From Candidatus Peribacter sp. (lineage in GTDB: Bacteria > Patescibacteriota > Gracilibacteria > Peribacterales > Peribacteraceae), in the NCBI GenBank assembly GCA_018652955.1, contig JABIBA010000009.1:124001-188000 (forward strand): a stretch of 64,000 nucleotides of DNA, written 5' to 3'. Below the pieces are notes generated by a model, which saw nothing but the letters and a program-made list of their open reading frames with translations, did not search any database and was not told the DNA's origin. The translations under genes were made by a program, and so were the position numbers. Position 1 is the first letter of the stretch; every line of letters starts with the position of its first letter. Below, one piece after another: positions 50,901-59,670 of this stretch.

Positions 50901-53900
50901 GCTTGAGACATTGCTTACGAGTATTTCGTAGTTTACAGATTCGTTAGGTTTTACCGTTGTGCGGTTATCCGTCTTAGAGATTTCGAGAACTGCATCACAG
51001 AGTACCTTTGTACTTACTGCGTTACTCCACTCTGGGTTAACACCTGGGTGGTGTGACCATACGTCTGCAATGTTCACGATGTTCTTATTACAGATGGCAC
51101 TGCTTTCAACTCTGAATGTGAGTTCGAACTCTATAAAGTCTCCAGCTGCAAGATCGAATTCTCCACAGATTACTTCGTTCGTCTGTGTCTCCTCGTAACA
51201 ACTTGCATCGTTAGCGCTTACGTATTCTAGGTGACCTGGGATTGGGTCGATCATACGGTTACGTGTTGTGTTGTATCCGAGGTTGTTTTCGACACGTACT
51301 GTGTAGGTGATAAGGTCACCCTTTGTAGTAGTACTAGGACCATCTTTGAAGATGTTGAGTGTCCCTGTTGCACAGATTACTGTTGTGTAGAATTCATCAT
51401 CGTTGTTGTATGTTAGTGGGTCGAATGTGCTTGCCCATACTTCTGCAAAGTTTCTAATAGGTTTTGCACAGTGAGCGACGCTCGGTACATCGAATGCTAC
51501 GTACACAGTGTCAGTGCTTCCTGAAGGAATGCTACTGATACTACAAGCAATGCTGTTTCCAGACTGTACACAGTTGTTGCTGGATTGGTTTGAGTTGTAG
51601 GTAAGGTCTGTACGGTTATTCGTATCCTGTATTTGAACATCTGGGATTAAGTCTGTGATAACAACGTTCTGCGCTGCATCTGGACCGTTGTTTGTTACGG
51701 TAAGCTCGTAGACAAGAGTGTCTCCTCGCATGATCTGACTGAGTCCAGTTTTTTGGATGCTGAGGTCTGCCTCTGGAACATCACAGATGATATCTACATC
51801 TTCTGAGTTTGAGAGTGCAGGACTTGCGTTATCTGCAGTAGCTTCTGCTTGGTTGTAGATAATAGAGTCACATACTGCGTACGGAGTTACTTCGAATGCC
51901 AATGTGTACTCGATGTATCCTCCAGCAGGAATATCCTGTGGTCCACATCGTACTTCGTCATTGATGTGGTCGATGCTACAAAGAGGAGAGCTAAGGTCTA
52001 GGCGAGGATTAAGAGCAGTTACCAAGCTGTCGAATATATCTACATTTATCGCGTCTGTTGTTGAGGTGTTGTCTACACGGATTGTGTAGAGGATAACGTC
52101 TCCAATATCTGCTTCTTGGCGGTTAGCAGTCTTTGTTACTTGGAGCTGAGCATCTGGACATTCAACAGTGATACTTTCAGTGTTGGTGTATCCGTCGATG
52201 TTGTTTCCAAGGAAGAGGATCTGAGCAATGTTGCTGATCTGTCCACAGATAGCATAGTTATTTACCGTGAAGTAGATATCGTATGTATCAGTCTGACCAA
52301 CTGGGATTGGTTCATCTCCACACTTCACAGCGTTTCCTTGCATGAAACAGTCATCATCTGATGGGCTTCCATCGATGAAGGTAAGTCCTGCAGGGATCTG
52401 GTCGATAACCCAGAGTCCTGTAAGTTCTGCGTTACCAGTGTTCTCTAGAGAGATTGTGTAGTGGAATGTATCACCAATCTGAAGAGTTTGCTGACTTGCA
52501 GTCTTTGTTGCGATAAAGCTTGGATCTGGACAGTCAACAGTTGTACTTACTTGGTTAGTCGTTCCAGTAAGGTTATTGTTGAGGGTAAATATGAGGTCTG
52601 CAGTGTTGTAGATGTCTCCTCCACACGTTGCAGTGTTTACAATCGTAAATACTATTTCATATGAGTCGCTTGCTCCTGGAAGGATATCGTCATCTCCACA
52701 CTTAACATCTCCACCCATCTGGAAACAACGTGCATCACTTGCGCTGTCTACGTATGCAAGTCCTGTTGGGACTGTATCAATAATCCATAGACCTGAGAGA
52801 ATTGCATTTCCAGTGTTTGTAATATCTATGGTGTAGGTGACCTGTTCACCCTTCTGTGCAGTTGCCTTGTCTACAGATTTTACTGCTGTGAAGTCTGGGT
52901 TTAGACAGACAACATCGATACGTTCTGAGTTACTGCTTACAGGTACTGCGTTATCTGCATCTGCTGTTGCTTGGTTAAAGATAGGCAAGTTACATGGAGT
53001 GCTTTGGTTCGTCTCTACAGCGATGGTGTAGGTTTCGTCTTCGCCAGTATCAAGGTCGATAGGTCCACAAGTCACGATGTTTCCAACAATAGAACACTCA
53101 GGTGAACTAAGGCCTGGAAGGTATGTAAGACTTGAAGGAATCTCATCTGTCACGATTACATCGTGTGCACGTCCGAGTCCTTGGTTCTCTACGAAGAGTG
53201 AGTAGTGGAATGCTTCTCCGATACCTACACTTTGCTTGTTGGCAAATTTTTCTAGGTAAAGGCTTGGGTCAGGACAGTCACCAATTACAGTCTGCACTGA
53301 GTTACTGAGAGCACCTATGATATTCGTAGTGTCTACAGATGCGTAGTTCTCAATGGTCTCTCCGCAAAGTTCTTGTACGTCGACATCAAATGCGATGACG
53401 AATGTCTCTGTAAGACCGACAGGAATGTCATCTCCATCACATGTAACAACTCCAGCTGCGAATGAACAGTTGCTGTCGCTAGCAGGTGCAGGAAGGAAGA
53501 TGAGGTGGTCGGCAATTTGATCTGTAACGACGACATCAGTAAGTGGAATTCCTCCAGTGTTTTCTACTTCGATGGTGTACTCAAGATTAGGAAGGTGTAG
53601 GTTTCCTGCGATAGTTGTCTTATCAACACTCTTTCGTACTTCGATACCTGCTGTAGGACAGCTACTAATCGTAGTTGTTACAGTGTTGGTTGTAGCGTCT
53701 GGTGTGTTATCTGAACTGATAACAGCACTGTTTGAGATGATCTCACTACAGTGAACATCTGTGTCTACGTCGAATACGAGAACGAATGTGGTATCTCCAG
53801 CAATCGAGATGAGAGCTTCATCACAGATGATATCTGTACCAACTTCGCTACATCGTGCATCAGATGCACCAGCAACGAACGTTAGCCCTGTAGGAATAGC

Positions 53901-56900
53901 ATCGACTACTTGCACGTTTGCAAGGTCGACGTTTCCAGTGTTAATAGCTTCGACAGCGTAATCAATTCCTTGAACACCAGTTCCTCCACTGAGGTTAGAA
54001 GGGTCAACAATTTTGTTAACGCTGATACCTGCCTGAGGACAGTACACATCAAGTTCAACTTGGTTCGTCCATACAGTAGGTGCATTACTTGCGTATACAT
54101 CTGCACGGTTTACGAGCTGATCATCTCCGCAAGGAGCGGTGTCTAGAACCTTAAAGACGATATCGATATCGCGGCTGTCTCCAGCTGCTAGGTCGAAGAG
54201 TCCACACTCTACGTTACCCCCGTTTGCACTACAGATTCCATCGCTAGAACCGTCAATGTACATAAGGTGAGCAGGGATAGGGTCTACTACGTTTACATCT
54301 ATTGCATCGGTAATACTTGAGTTGTCTACTGAGATAGTAAAGGTTACGAAGTCGAGGTGTTCGACTACGGTCTTATCTGATGACTTCGTTGCTGTAATTA
54401 CTGCATCAGGACAGTCGCTAACGATAGTCTGAACAGTGTTTGTCGTATCGCTTGCTGTTTGGTCGTTACTTACAGTTGCATCGTTGTAGATAGTTGTTCC
54501 ACAGAGAGCAGAAGTATCTACTTCAACAACAATATTGAATGATGTTGATTGGCCAATAGGAAGGAGTGCTGCATCACACTCAACATTAGGTCCTGCTTGA
54601 TCACAACGAGCATCAGATGATGCATCTACGTATACGGTTCCCACAGGGAACGCGTCTTCAACTTGTACATTTGTAAGATCTACCTGACCGTTATTCTCAA
54701 CGATCACTTGGTACTCAAGGAACTTTTGTCCTGTTCCTCCGTTAAGAGTTGGTTGATCAACAGTCTTGCTAACATTCATATTTGCCTGAGGACAGCTTAC
54801 GTACACAGTGTGGTCGTCCCAGTCGGTGTTTCCGTTACCATCTTGTACATCGACTTGGTTGTAGACGTTCTCGCTACAGTTATCGTTAATAGGTGCGATG
54901 AATGTAAGACTAAAGTCTACGTCTGCACCGGATGCAAGTGGGTTATCCAATGTACAGTACACGTGAGATACGTTTGTCGTACAAGAGATTGGACCGGTCT
55001 TGCTGGTGTATTGGAAAGGGGCTGGGGTTACTAGGGTTCCGAGAGGACCTGTCTTAAAGAAGTCTGTGATAAATACGTTTGTTGCAGTTGAGTTACCGTT
55101 ATTTTTAATATTGAAGTCGTAGGTAACGTTTCCTCCTGCGGTTACGTTTCCAGGACCGGTCTTTGTAACATCAAGTTCAACAGTGTCACAGTGGACATCT
55201 GTACTTGTCTCGTTTGTAAGACCTCCAAGGTTTCCATTTCCAGTAAAGAGGATTTCTGCAGTGTTCTTGATATCATCTCCACATGGAGCGTAGTTGTTTA
55301 CGGTAAATACCAATGTGTACGTATCAGATCCGCCAACAGGAATAGTCGTGTCTCCACAACGTACCTGGTTTCCACCTTGGAAACAGCGTGTATCTGTTCG
55401 TGGGTCTGTCTTTTCGAATGAAAGACCTGTAGGAATGGTATCAAATATCCATAGTCCTTCTAGGTCTACGTTTCCTGTGTTCGTGATAACAATGTCGTAG
55501 ATAAGAGTATCTCCAATAGACACCTGTGTAGCACTGGCAGTCTTTACTGCAGTGAAACTTGGGTCTGGACAGATCACATCAAGATCTACTTGGTTACTCC
55601 ATACCGTAGGAGCGTTGCTTGCGTATGCATCAGCACGGTTTGCGATGATCCCATCACATGGTGCTGTATCGAGTACCTTGAAGGTGATTTCAATGTCACG
55701 ATCTGTTCCAGCATTTAAGTTGAAGAGTCCACACTCTATGTTTGCTCCTACTTGATCGCAGAGAGCATCACTAGAGCTGTCGATGTACATCAAGTGGCTA
55801 GGAACAGGATCTACTACGTTTACATCTGTTGCATCAGTTACACTGATGTTTTCAACGTTGATCGTAAAGGTCACAAATTCGTGGAAGCGTACTTCAGTTT
55901 TGTCTGCTGATTTTGTTGCTACGAGTTCTGCATCTGGGCAACGTACGGTGAGCCTGTGCTCGTCGTAGCCATCTCCATTTCCGTTTACAGGTCCGAGGTC
56001 TACGTATCCTCTGTTGCGTACTTCTTTTCCACACTGTGGTGTATTTTCTGGTACATAGAATGTAATAGAGAAATCTTCAGAATCACCAGCACCTATATCT
56101 CCCAAGGAGCAAGATACTTTGTAGTCATCTGGAGTACAGTTTGCACCACTGGCACTGATGTACTGGAAGGGAAGTGGCAAATTTAGAGGAAGACCGATGA
56201 AGTCGAAGAAGTAGTCAGCGACGTATACATTGATGGCATCTCCAGCACCGGTGTTTTCTACAGTGAAGTTATACGTAACGTTTTCTCCTGCAGTTGCGTA
56301 TGCAGGACCAGTCTTCTCGATTTGAAGTTCTGGAATTGGGCAGAGAACGTCGGTGTATACGATGTTACTAATATCAATAGTTGATCCGTATGCACTACCT
56401 TGTTTTAAGTATGCAGAGTTCTCGATAGTGTTTACTCCACAGACTGCGTAGTTATTAACCGTGTACTTAAGAACGATGTCTGTATCGTCTCCAGCATCAA
56501 GATCGATTGCTCCACAGAATACCTGGTTTCCATTTTGGCTACAGCGACTATCAGATGCGCCGTCGTTGTAGGTAAGACCTGTAGGGATAGTATCTGAAAT
56601 GTACAAGTCTGTAGCATCTCCAGCACCTGAGTTCTCTATTGTCAGTGTGTACATAAGAAGCTCGTTGGTTCCTTTGGTTACTTCTGTCTTGTTTACACTC
56701 TTTGTAATATCAAGATCTGGTTGAGGGCAGTTGATAGTCACCATGTGTTTATCCCAGTCGGATGCACTTGTACCTTGACCGTAGTTCAGGTGTGCATCTG
56801 CTTGGTTCATGATGGTTTCATCACAGTACTGATTGGCAGGTGTTCTAAACGTAAGTGTGAAAGTTTCTTCGTCTCCTGGATTCAAACTTCCAATGTCACA

Positions 56901-59579
56901 CTCTACGCGGTGTTCACTGTTATCGTAGGTACAACTTGCACCACTAGCAGATAGATACTGGAATGGAGCAGGTTCCCATCGGTTTAAGAGGCTTGTTAGG
57001 AAGAAGTCGTATACTCGCACATTACTAGCAAGCACAGAGCCATCGTTTCTTACAGTGATCTCGTAAGTGACAGTGTCTCCTGCATTAACAGTCCCTGGTC
57101 CTGTCTTTGTGATATCAAGACTTGGGCAGTCTCCAATTTGGATCGTGCTCTGTGGGTACAGAGTTGTTTGGCCTGGAGCTGTTACCGTAGCTGTATTGGT
57201 AATAGATCCTCCGCAAGGAGCGTCGACAGTTACCTGGAAGTAGAGATCGATATCTTCTACTGCTCCAGGAGCTAGATCGTAATCACCACATGAAATAATC
57301 TCGTTTCCAGCATTGTAGGTACATGAACTTGGAATCTTTGCGAGCTTGAAGTGTAGCCCTGTAGGGACGTTGTCTGTAAATCTAACATCAGGAATAGTTG
57401 CATTTCCTGTGTTACGCAGACGAATAGTAAATCGTACCTGCTGACCAAAGTCTCTATTTTGGTGGTCTGCAATCTTTTCTGCGGTAAGAATCCCAACAGG
57501 ACAAAGTACATCGGTATATACAGTGTTACTTGTATCGATTGTTGTTCCATATGTACCGTCTTGTTTGAGGTGCGCTGTGTTTGCAATCGTGTTATCTCCA
57601 CAGTATGCAGAGTTATTAACGTTAAACTTTAGAGTGAAGTTAGTGTCATCACCAGCGTTTAGGTTAAACGGACCACAGAAAATCTGGTTTCCAGACTGGT
57701 TACAGCGTGAGTCGGAAGCCCCGTCGTTATAGGTAAGACCAGTAGGGATCGTATCGGTAATGTATAAGTTTGTTGCGTTTCCGTTTCCAGAGTTATCAAC
57801 ATTTAGTGTGTACGTAAGAGTTTCGTTACTCCCTCTTGTTACCTCAGACTTATCAACATTTTTCGTGATATCAAGATCTGGAACAGGACAGTCAACATCT
57901 GTTACTACCTCGTTACTTGTATCGATTGTTGTTCCGTAGGCACTATCTTGTTTAAGGTGGGCAGTGTTTCGAATGGTATCGTTTCCACAAACTGCGTAGT
58001 TATTCACGTTAAACTTTAGAGTGAAGTTAGTGTCATCACCTGCATTAAGATCAAATGCTCCACATACCACTTGGTTTCCAGATTGATCACAGCGACTATC
58101 AGATGCTCCGTCGTTGTAGGTAAGACCTGTAGGGATCGAATCTGTAATATAGAGGTTTGTAGCATCTCCGTTTCCAGAGTTGTCGACATTCACGGTGTAG
58201 GTAAGAGTTTCGTTACTCCCTCTGGTTACCTGAGACTTATCAACACTCTTTGTAATATCAAGATCAGGAACAGGACAGAGAACATCGACAGTAACTTGGT
58301 TACTAGTATCGATGATTCCACCGTTATAGCTGCTTGCTCTTAGGTAACCGGTATTTGTAATTGTACCGTTTCCACATGGAGCTGTGTTGCTGACGTTGTA
58401 CTTTAGTTGAAATCTTGTATCGTCGCCTGCATTAAGATCAAATGCTCCACATACCACTTGGTTACCGCTTTGGCTACAACGGTTATCAGAAGCTCCGTCG
58501 TCATACGTAAGGCCTGCAGGAATTGCATCAGTTACGTAGAGATTTGTTGCATCTCCGTTACCACTGTTTTCTACTTCGAGTGTGAAGGTAATTTGCTCAT
58601 TTGAGCCTCTCGTAACCTCTGTCTTATTAGAAGACTTTGTAATATTCAAATCTGGAGCAGGGCAGTTCAGCCGTGTGTTTACAGAGTTACTCGTTACTTG
58701 GTCTGCATTGTTTGCATTCGCTCTTGCTTGGTTTACGATATCGTTTCCACAACGACTATCGCTCGGCTGAATATTAGGATCAACTGTAAACTTTAGTATT
58801 ACATCTTCAGTGTCTCCTTCGTCGATGGCCCCAAGATTACAAGTAACTGTAGTGCTGCTATTACTACAAATACCTGGTGTACTTGATACAAAGATCAATC
58901 CACTAGGAATGCTGTCTGTAACGACAACGTTATACGCAGTTCCTGTTCCGATGTTTTCTACGTCGATTCTGTAGTGCAAATTATCTCCTGGTTCTACAGG
59001 ACCGCTACTCGGAGTGACGATGCGCTTTTCAATATCAAGTTCTGGGTCATCACAAATAGTAGGAGTCTCTATAAGGTTACTCCATGCAGGTGGAATACCT
59101 GTTGGATAGTTCGCATCATCGTTCCAGACATCTGCCTGGTTTTCGATAGTTGTACACTGTTGGACATTGCTTTTAACACGAAAGGTAATCTTCACGTTAC
59201 GACTAGCGCCAACAGCAAGTGGTTGCTCAGCACAGATCACCTCGTCACCACGACCAGGACTGGCAGGTACAAAGCTACAACCGTTCGTTGCAGATACGTA
59301 CTCAAGCTCTGGCGGAAGGGGATCGATAATACGAGCGTTGGCAGTTTTGTTATCGTCATTTCGAATGGTGATCTTGTATCGAATAGTATCACCAGGAGCG
59401 ACAGGCTCACTTTCAGGTGCGTCATCACGTTCTTTCTCAATAAAGAATCCAGCTGCATATGCAGATTGGACCGGTGAAATCGGGATAGGAAATACCCCAG
59501 TTGTGAACTGTGTAACAACGAGACACAGCATGGTTATGCTGGCCCAGAAGCGCCGAATTTTTTGATTTTCCATATGCAT
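47970..59579 (-). CDS. Giant secreted adhesin-like protein: ~28 tandem DUF11-like (TIGR01451-type) domains, two CnaB/SpaA-like inserts, poly-Asp spacer, C-terminal TM
   Basis: ~3.87k-aa open frame; signal peptide MHMENQKIRRFWASITMLCLVVTQFTTGVFPIPISPVQSAYA; repeated ITKSVDKSEVTRGSNETLTYTLNVDNSGNGxATNLYITDTIPTGLTYxDGASDSRC. ORF opens at 59627. Confidence 0.93.
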   Translation of the reverse strand: MHMENQKIRRFWASITMLCLVVTQFTTGVFPIPISPVQSAYAAGFFIEKERDDAPESEPVAPGDTIRYKITIRNDDNKTANARIIDPLPPELEYVSATNGCSFVPASPGRGDEVICAEQPLAVGASRNVKITFRVKSNVQQCTTIENQADVWNDDANYPTGIPPAWSNLIETPTICDDPELDIEKRIVTPSSGPVEPGDNLHYRIDVENIGTGTAYNVVVTDSIPSGLIFVSSTPGICSNSSTTVTCNLGAIDEGDTEDVILKFTVDPNIQPSDSRCGNDIVNQARANANNADQVTSNSVNTRLNCPAPDLNITKSSNKTEVTRGSNEQITFTLEVENSGNGDATNLYVTDAIPAGLTYDDGASDNRCSQSGNQVVCGAFDLNAGDDTRFQLKYNVSNTAPCGNGTITNTGYLRASSYNGGIIDTSNQVTVDVLCPVPDLDITKSVDKSQVTRGSNETLTYTVNVDNSGNGDATNLYITDSIPTGLTYNDGASDSRCDQSGNQVVCGAFDLNAGDDTNFTLKFNVNNYAVCGNDTIRNTAHLKQDSAYGTTIDTSNEVVTDVDCPVPDLDITKNVDKSEVTRGSNETLTYTLNVDNSGNGNATNLYITDTIPTGLTYNDGASDSRCNQSGNQIFCGPFNLNAGDDTNFTLKFNVNNSAYCGDNTIANTAHLKQDGTYGTTIDTSNTVYTDVLCPVGILTAEKIADHQNRDFGQQVRFTIRLRNTGNATIPDVRFTDNVPTGLHFKLAKIPSSCTYNAGNEIISCGDYDLAPGAVEDIDLYFQVTVDAPCGGSITNTATVTAPGQTTLYPQSTIQIGDCPSLDITKTGPGTVNAGDTVTYEITVRNDGSVLASNVRVYDFFLTSLLNRWEPAPFQYLSASGASCTYDNSEHRVECDIGSLNPGDEETFTLTFRTPANQYCDETIMNQADAHLNYGQGTSASDWDKHMVTINCPQPDLDITKSVNKTEVTKGTNELLMYTLTIENSGAGDATDLYISDTIPTGLTYNDGASDSRCSQNGNQVFCGAIDLDAGDDTDIVLKYTVNNYAVCGVNTIENSAYLKQGSAYGSTIDISNIVYTDVLCPIPELQIEKTGPAYATAGENVTYNFTVENTGAGDAINVYVADYFFDFIGLPLNLPLPFQYISASGANCTPDDYKVSCSLGDIGAGDSEDFSITFYVPENTPQCGKEVRNRGYVDLGPVNGNGDGYDEHRLTVRCPDAELVATKSADKTEVRFHEFVTFTINVENISVTDATDVNVVDPVPSHLMYIDSSSDALCDQVGANIECGLFNLNAGTDRDIEITFKVLDTAPCDGIIANRADAYASNAPTVWSNQVDLDVICPDPSFTAVKTASATQVSIGDTLIYDIVITNTGNVDLEGLWIFDTIPTGLSFEKTDPRTDTRCFQGGNQVRCGDTTIPVGGSDTYTLVFTVNNYAPCGDDIKNTAEILFTGNGNLGGLTNETSTDVHCDTVELDVTKTGPGNVTAGGNVTYDFNIKNNGNSTATNVFITDFFKTGPLGTLVTPAPFQYTSKTGPISCTTNVSHVYCTLDNPLASGADVDFSLTFIAPINDNCSENVYNQVDVQDGNGNTDWDDHTVYVSCPQANMNVSKTVDQPTLNGGTGQKFLEYQVIVENNGQVDLTNVQVEDAFPVGTVYVDASSDARCDQAGPNVECDAALLPIGQSTSFNIVVEVDTSALCGTTIYNDATVSNDQTASDTTNTVQTIVSDCPDAVITATKSSDKTVVEHLDFVTFTISVDNSSITDAIDVNVVDPIPAHLMYIDGSSDGICSANGGNVECGLFDLAAGDSRDIDIVFKVLDTAPCGDDQLVNRADVYASNAPTVWTNQVELDVYCPQAGISVNKIVDPSNLSGGTGVQGIDYAVEAINTGNVDLANVQVVDAIPTGLTFVAGASDARCSEVGTDIICDEALISIAGDTTFVLVFDVDTDVHCSEIISNSAVISSDNTPDATTNTVTTTISSCPTAGIEVRKSVDKTTIAGNLHLPNLEYTIEVENTGGIPLTDVVVTDQIADHLIFLPAPASDSNCSFAAGVVTCDGDDIPVGLTETFVIAFDVDVQELCGETIENYASVDTTNIIGALSNSVQTVIGDCPDPSLYLEKFANKQSVGIGEAFHYSLFVENQGLGRAHDVIVTDEIPSSLTYLPGLSSPECSIVGNIVTCGPIDLDTGEDETYTIAVETNQSTPCNLPIFNQATADADNAVPVSSNSERIDVVCLNPDFTAVKSVDKATAQKGEQVTYTIDITNTGNAILSGLWIIDTVPTGLAYVDSASDARCFQMGGDVKCGDDDILPGASDSYEIVFTIVNTATCGGDIYNTADLIFTLNNNLTGTTNQVSTTVDCPDPSFIATKTASQQTLQIGDTFHYTISLENTGNAELTGLWVIDQIPAGLTFIDGSPSDDDCFMQGNAVKCGDEPIPVGQTDTYDIYFTVNNYAICGQISNIAQILFLGNNIDGYTNTESITVECPDAQLQVTKTANRQEADIGDVILYTIRVDNTSTTDAINVDIFDSLVTALNPRLDLSSPLCSIDHINDEVRCGPQDIPAGGYIEYTLAFEVTPYAVCDSIIYNQAEATADNASPALSNSEDVDIICDVPEADLSIQKTGLSQIMRGDTLVYELTVTNNGPDAAQNVVITDLIPDVQIQDTNNRTDLTYNSNQSSNNCVQSGNSIACSISSIPSGSTDTVYVAFDVPSVAHCAKPIRNFAEVWASTFDPLTYNNDDEFYTTVICATGTLNIFKDGPSTTTKGDLITYTVRVENNLGYNTTRNRMIDPIPGHLEYVSANDASCYEETQTNEVICGEFDLAAGDFIEFELTFRVESSAICNKNIVNIADVWSHHPGVNPEWSNAVSTKVLCDAVLEISKTDNRTTVKPNESVNYEILVSNVSSSDAQNVTVVDDLPSDITFGSASAGGIYNAGSHTVTWVIDIDAFDTELLTVNGTVKSTASNGDVLTNEACIYSGSNCAYDNTTVVVDTPAFSIYKTDNKATIEPGEDTQYQITVSNISTTNATNVEIIDTLPTDVLFDSASSGGIYNAGSHTVTWVINLPASTSQTLTIDGDVSATAVDGSTLFNNVEITGGPSATDTTIVIDQIILGCIEIIKETFEPDGDEITPVPQFTFMLDGNTPKQNSGNGRVLYSNVTPGTHTVSEITPATWNLLSVTPAGGVIQVQEGSDCAVAVFKNQQVLSTPSFTIAKTDNRSTVKPGETLTYDISITNTSNSDATNVEVIDTLPEKVTFVSSNSGSFANGLVKWTLDIDAGETVNLEVKVTVDNTAPDGFFLYNHVIITGGPEDDDVTKVITDPVAEGCIDIKKETFKSDGSILTPVTQFTFTLDGGTQTVQNNSAGNARFLNVPVGSHTVTEVVPTGWTQQNVTPTDGTVNVLSGGNCVTVTFKNQQNALGTPRFIISKTDNKTTAEPGEDLTYKMEIRNISTVDATNVEVTDKVPDDTDFISASDGGAKNGSTVTWLFDISAGETVSFEMKVEIDDKTDDGDVIFNEVKVTDGPSATDTTRIDDDDDDDDDDDDEEDDDDDNDDDIRVTINDDPDPIDICHDDDLEYEIRLTNSSNSNEEVDVIAILDSDTDYQSSSDGGKEKSGDRVEWDDVKVNRNSNRTLRLRVKVENGGKDGDTLRLRVAVSGGDEDTEVTRVRNRGCDDDDDDNGTPDLTIDKTANTSEALAGSSVSYTITIRNTGGEDVDNAVLTDDYPEQYVNITDTGGGSDAGGRLTWNLGTLKANSTTVVRYNARLKSGVTRGTSVRNTATVRSGTITRTDDHVIIVPTPPVTGLGGFIKSLTQSESYLYKEGGKPQTGSDSSTLVAVVPQQRIAATTGNNDAAGTTTNLPLVIWITTMMTGVGMGGMFGRKFLF

Positions 59580-59670
59580 ATGCGGAAAAAAGGAGGTATT
59601 TATACATAACAAACAGGTATTTGTCAATACTAGGAAAAAGGGCTTCTAAGCTTGGAAAAGCCCTCCTAAC

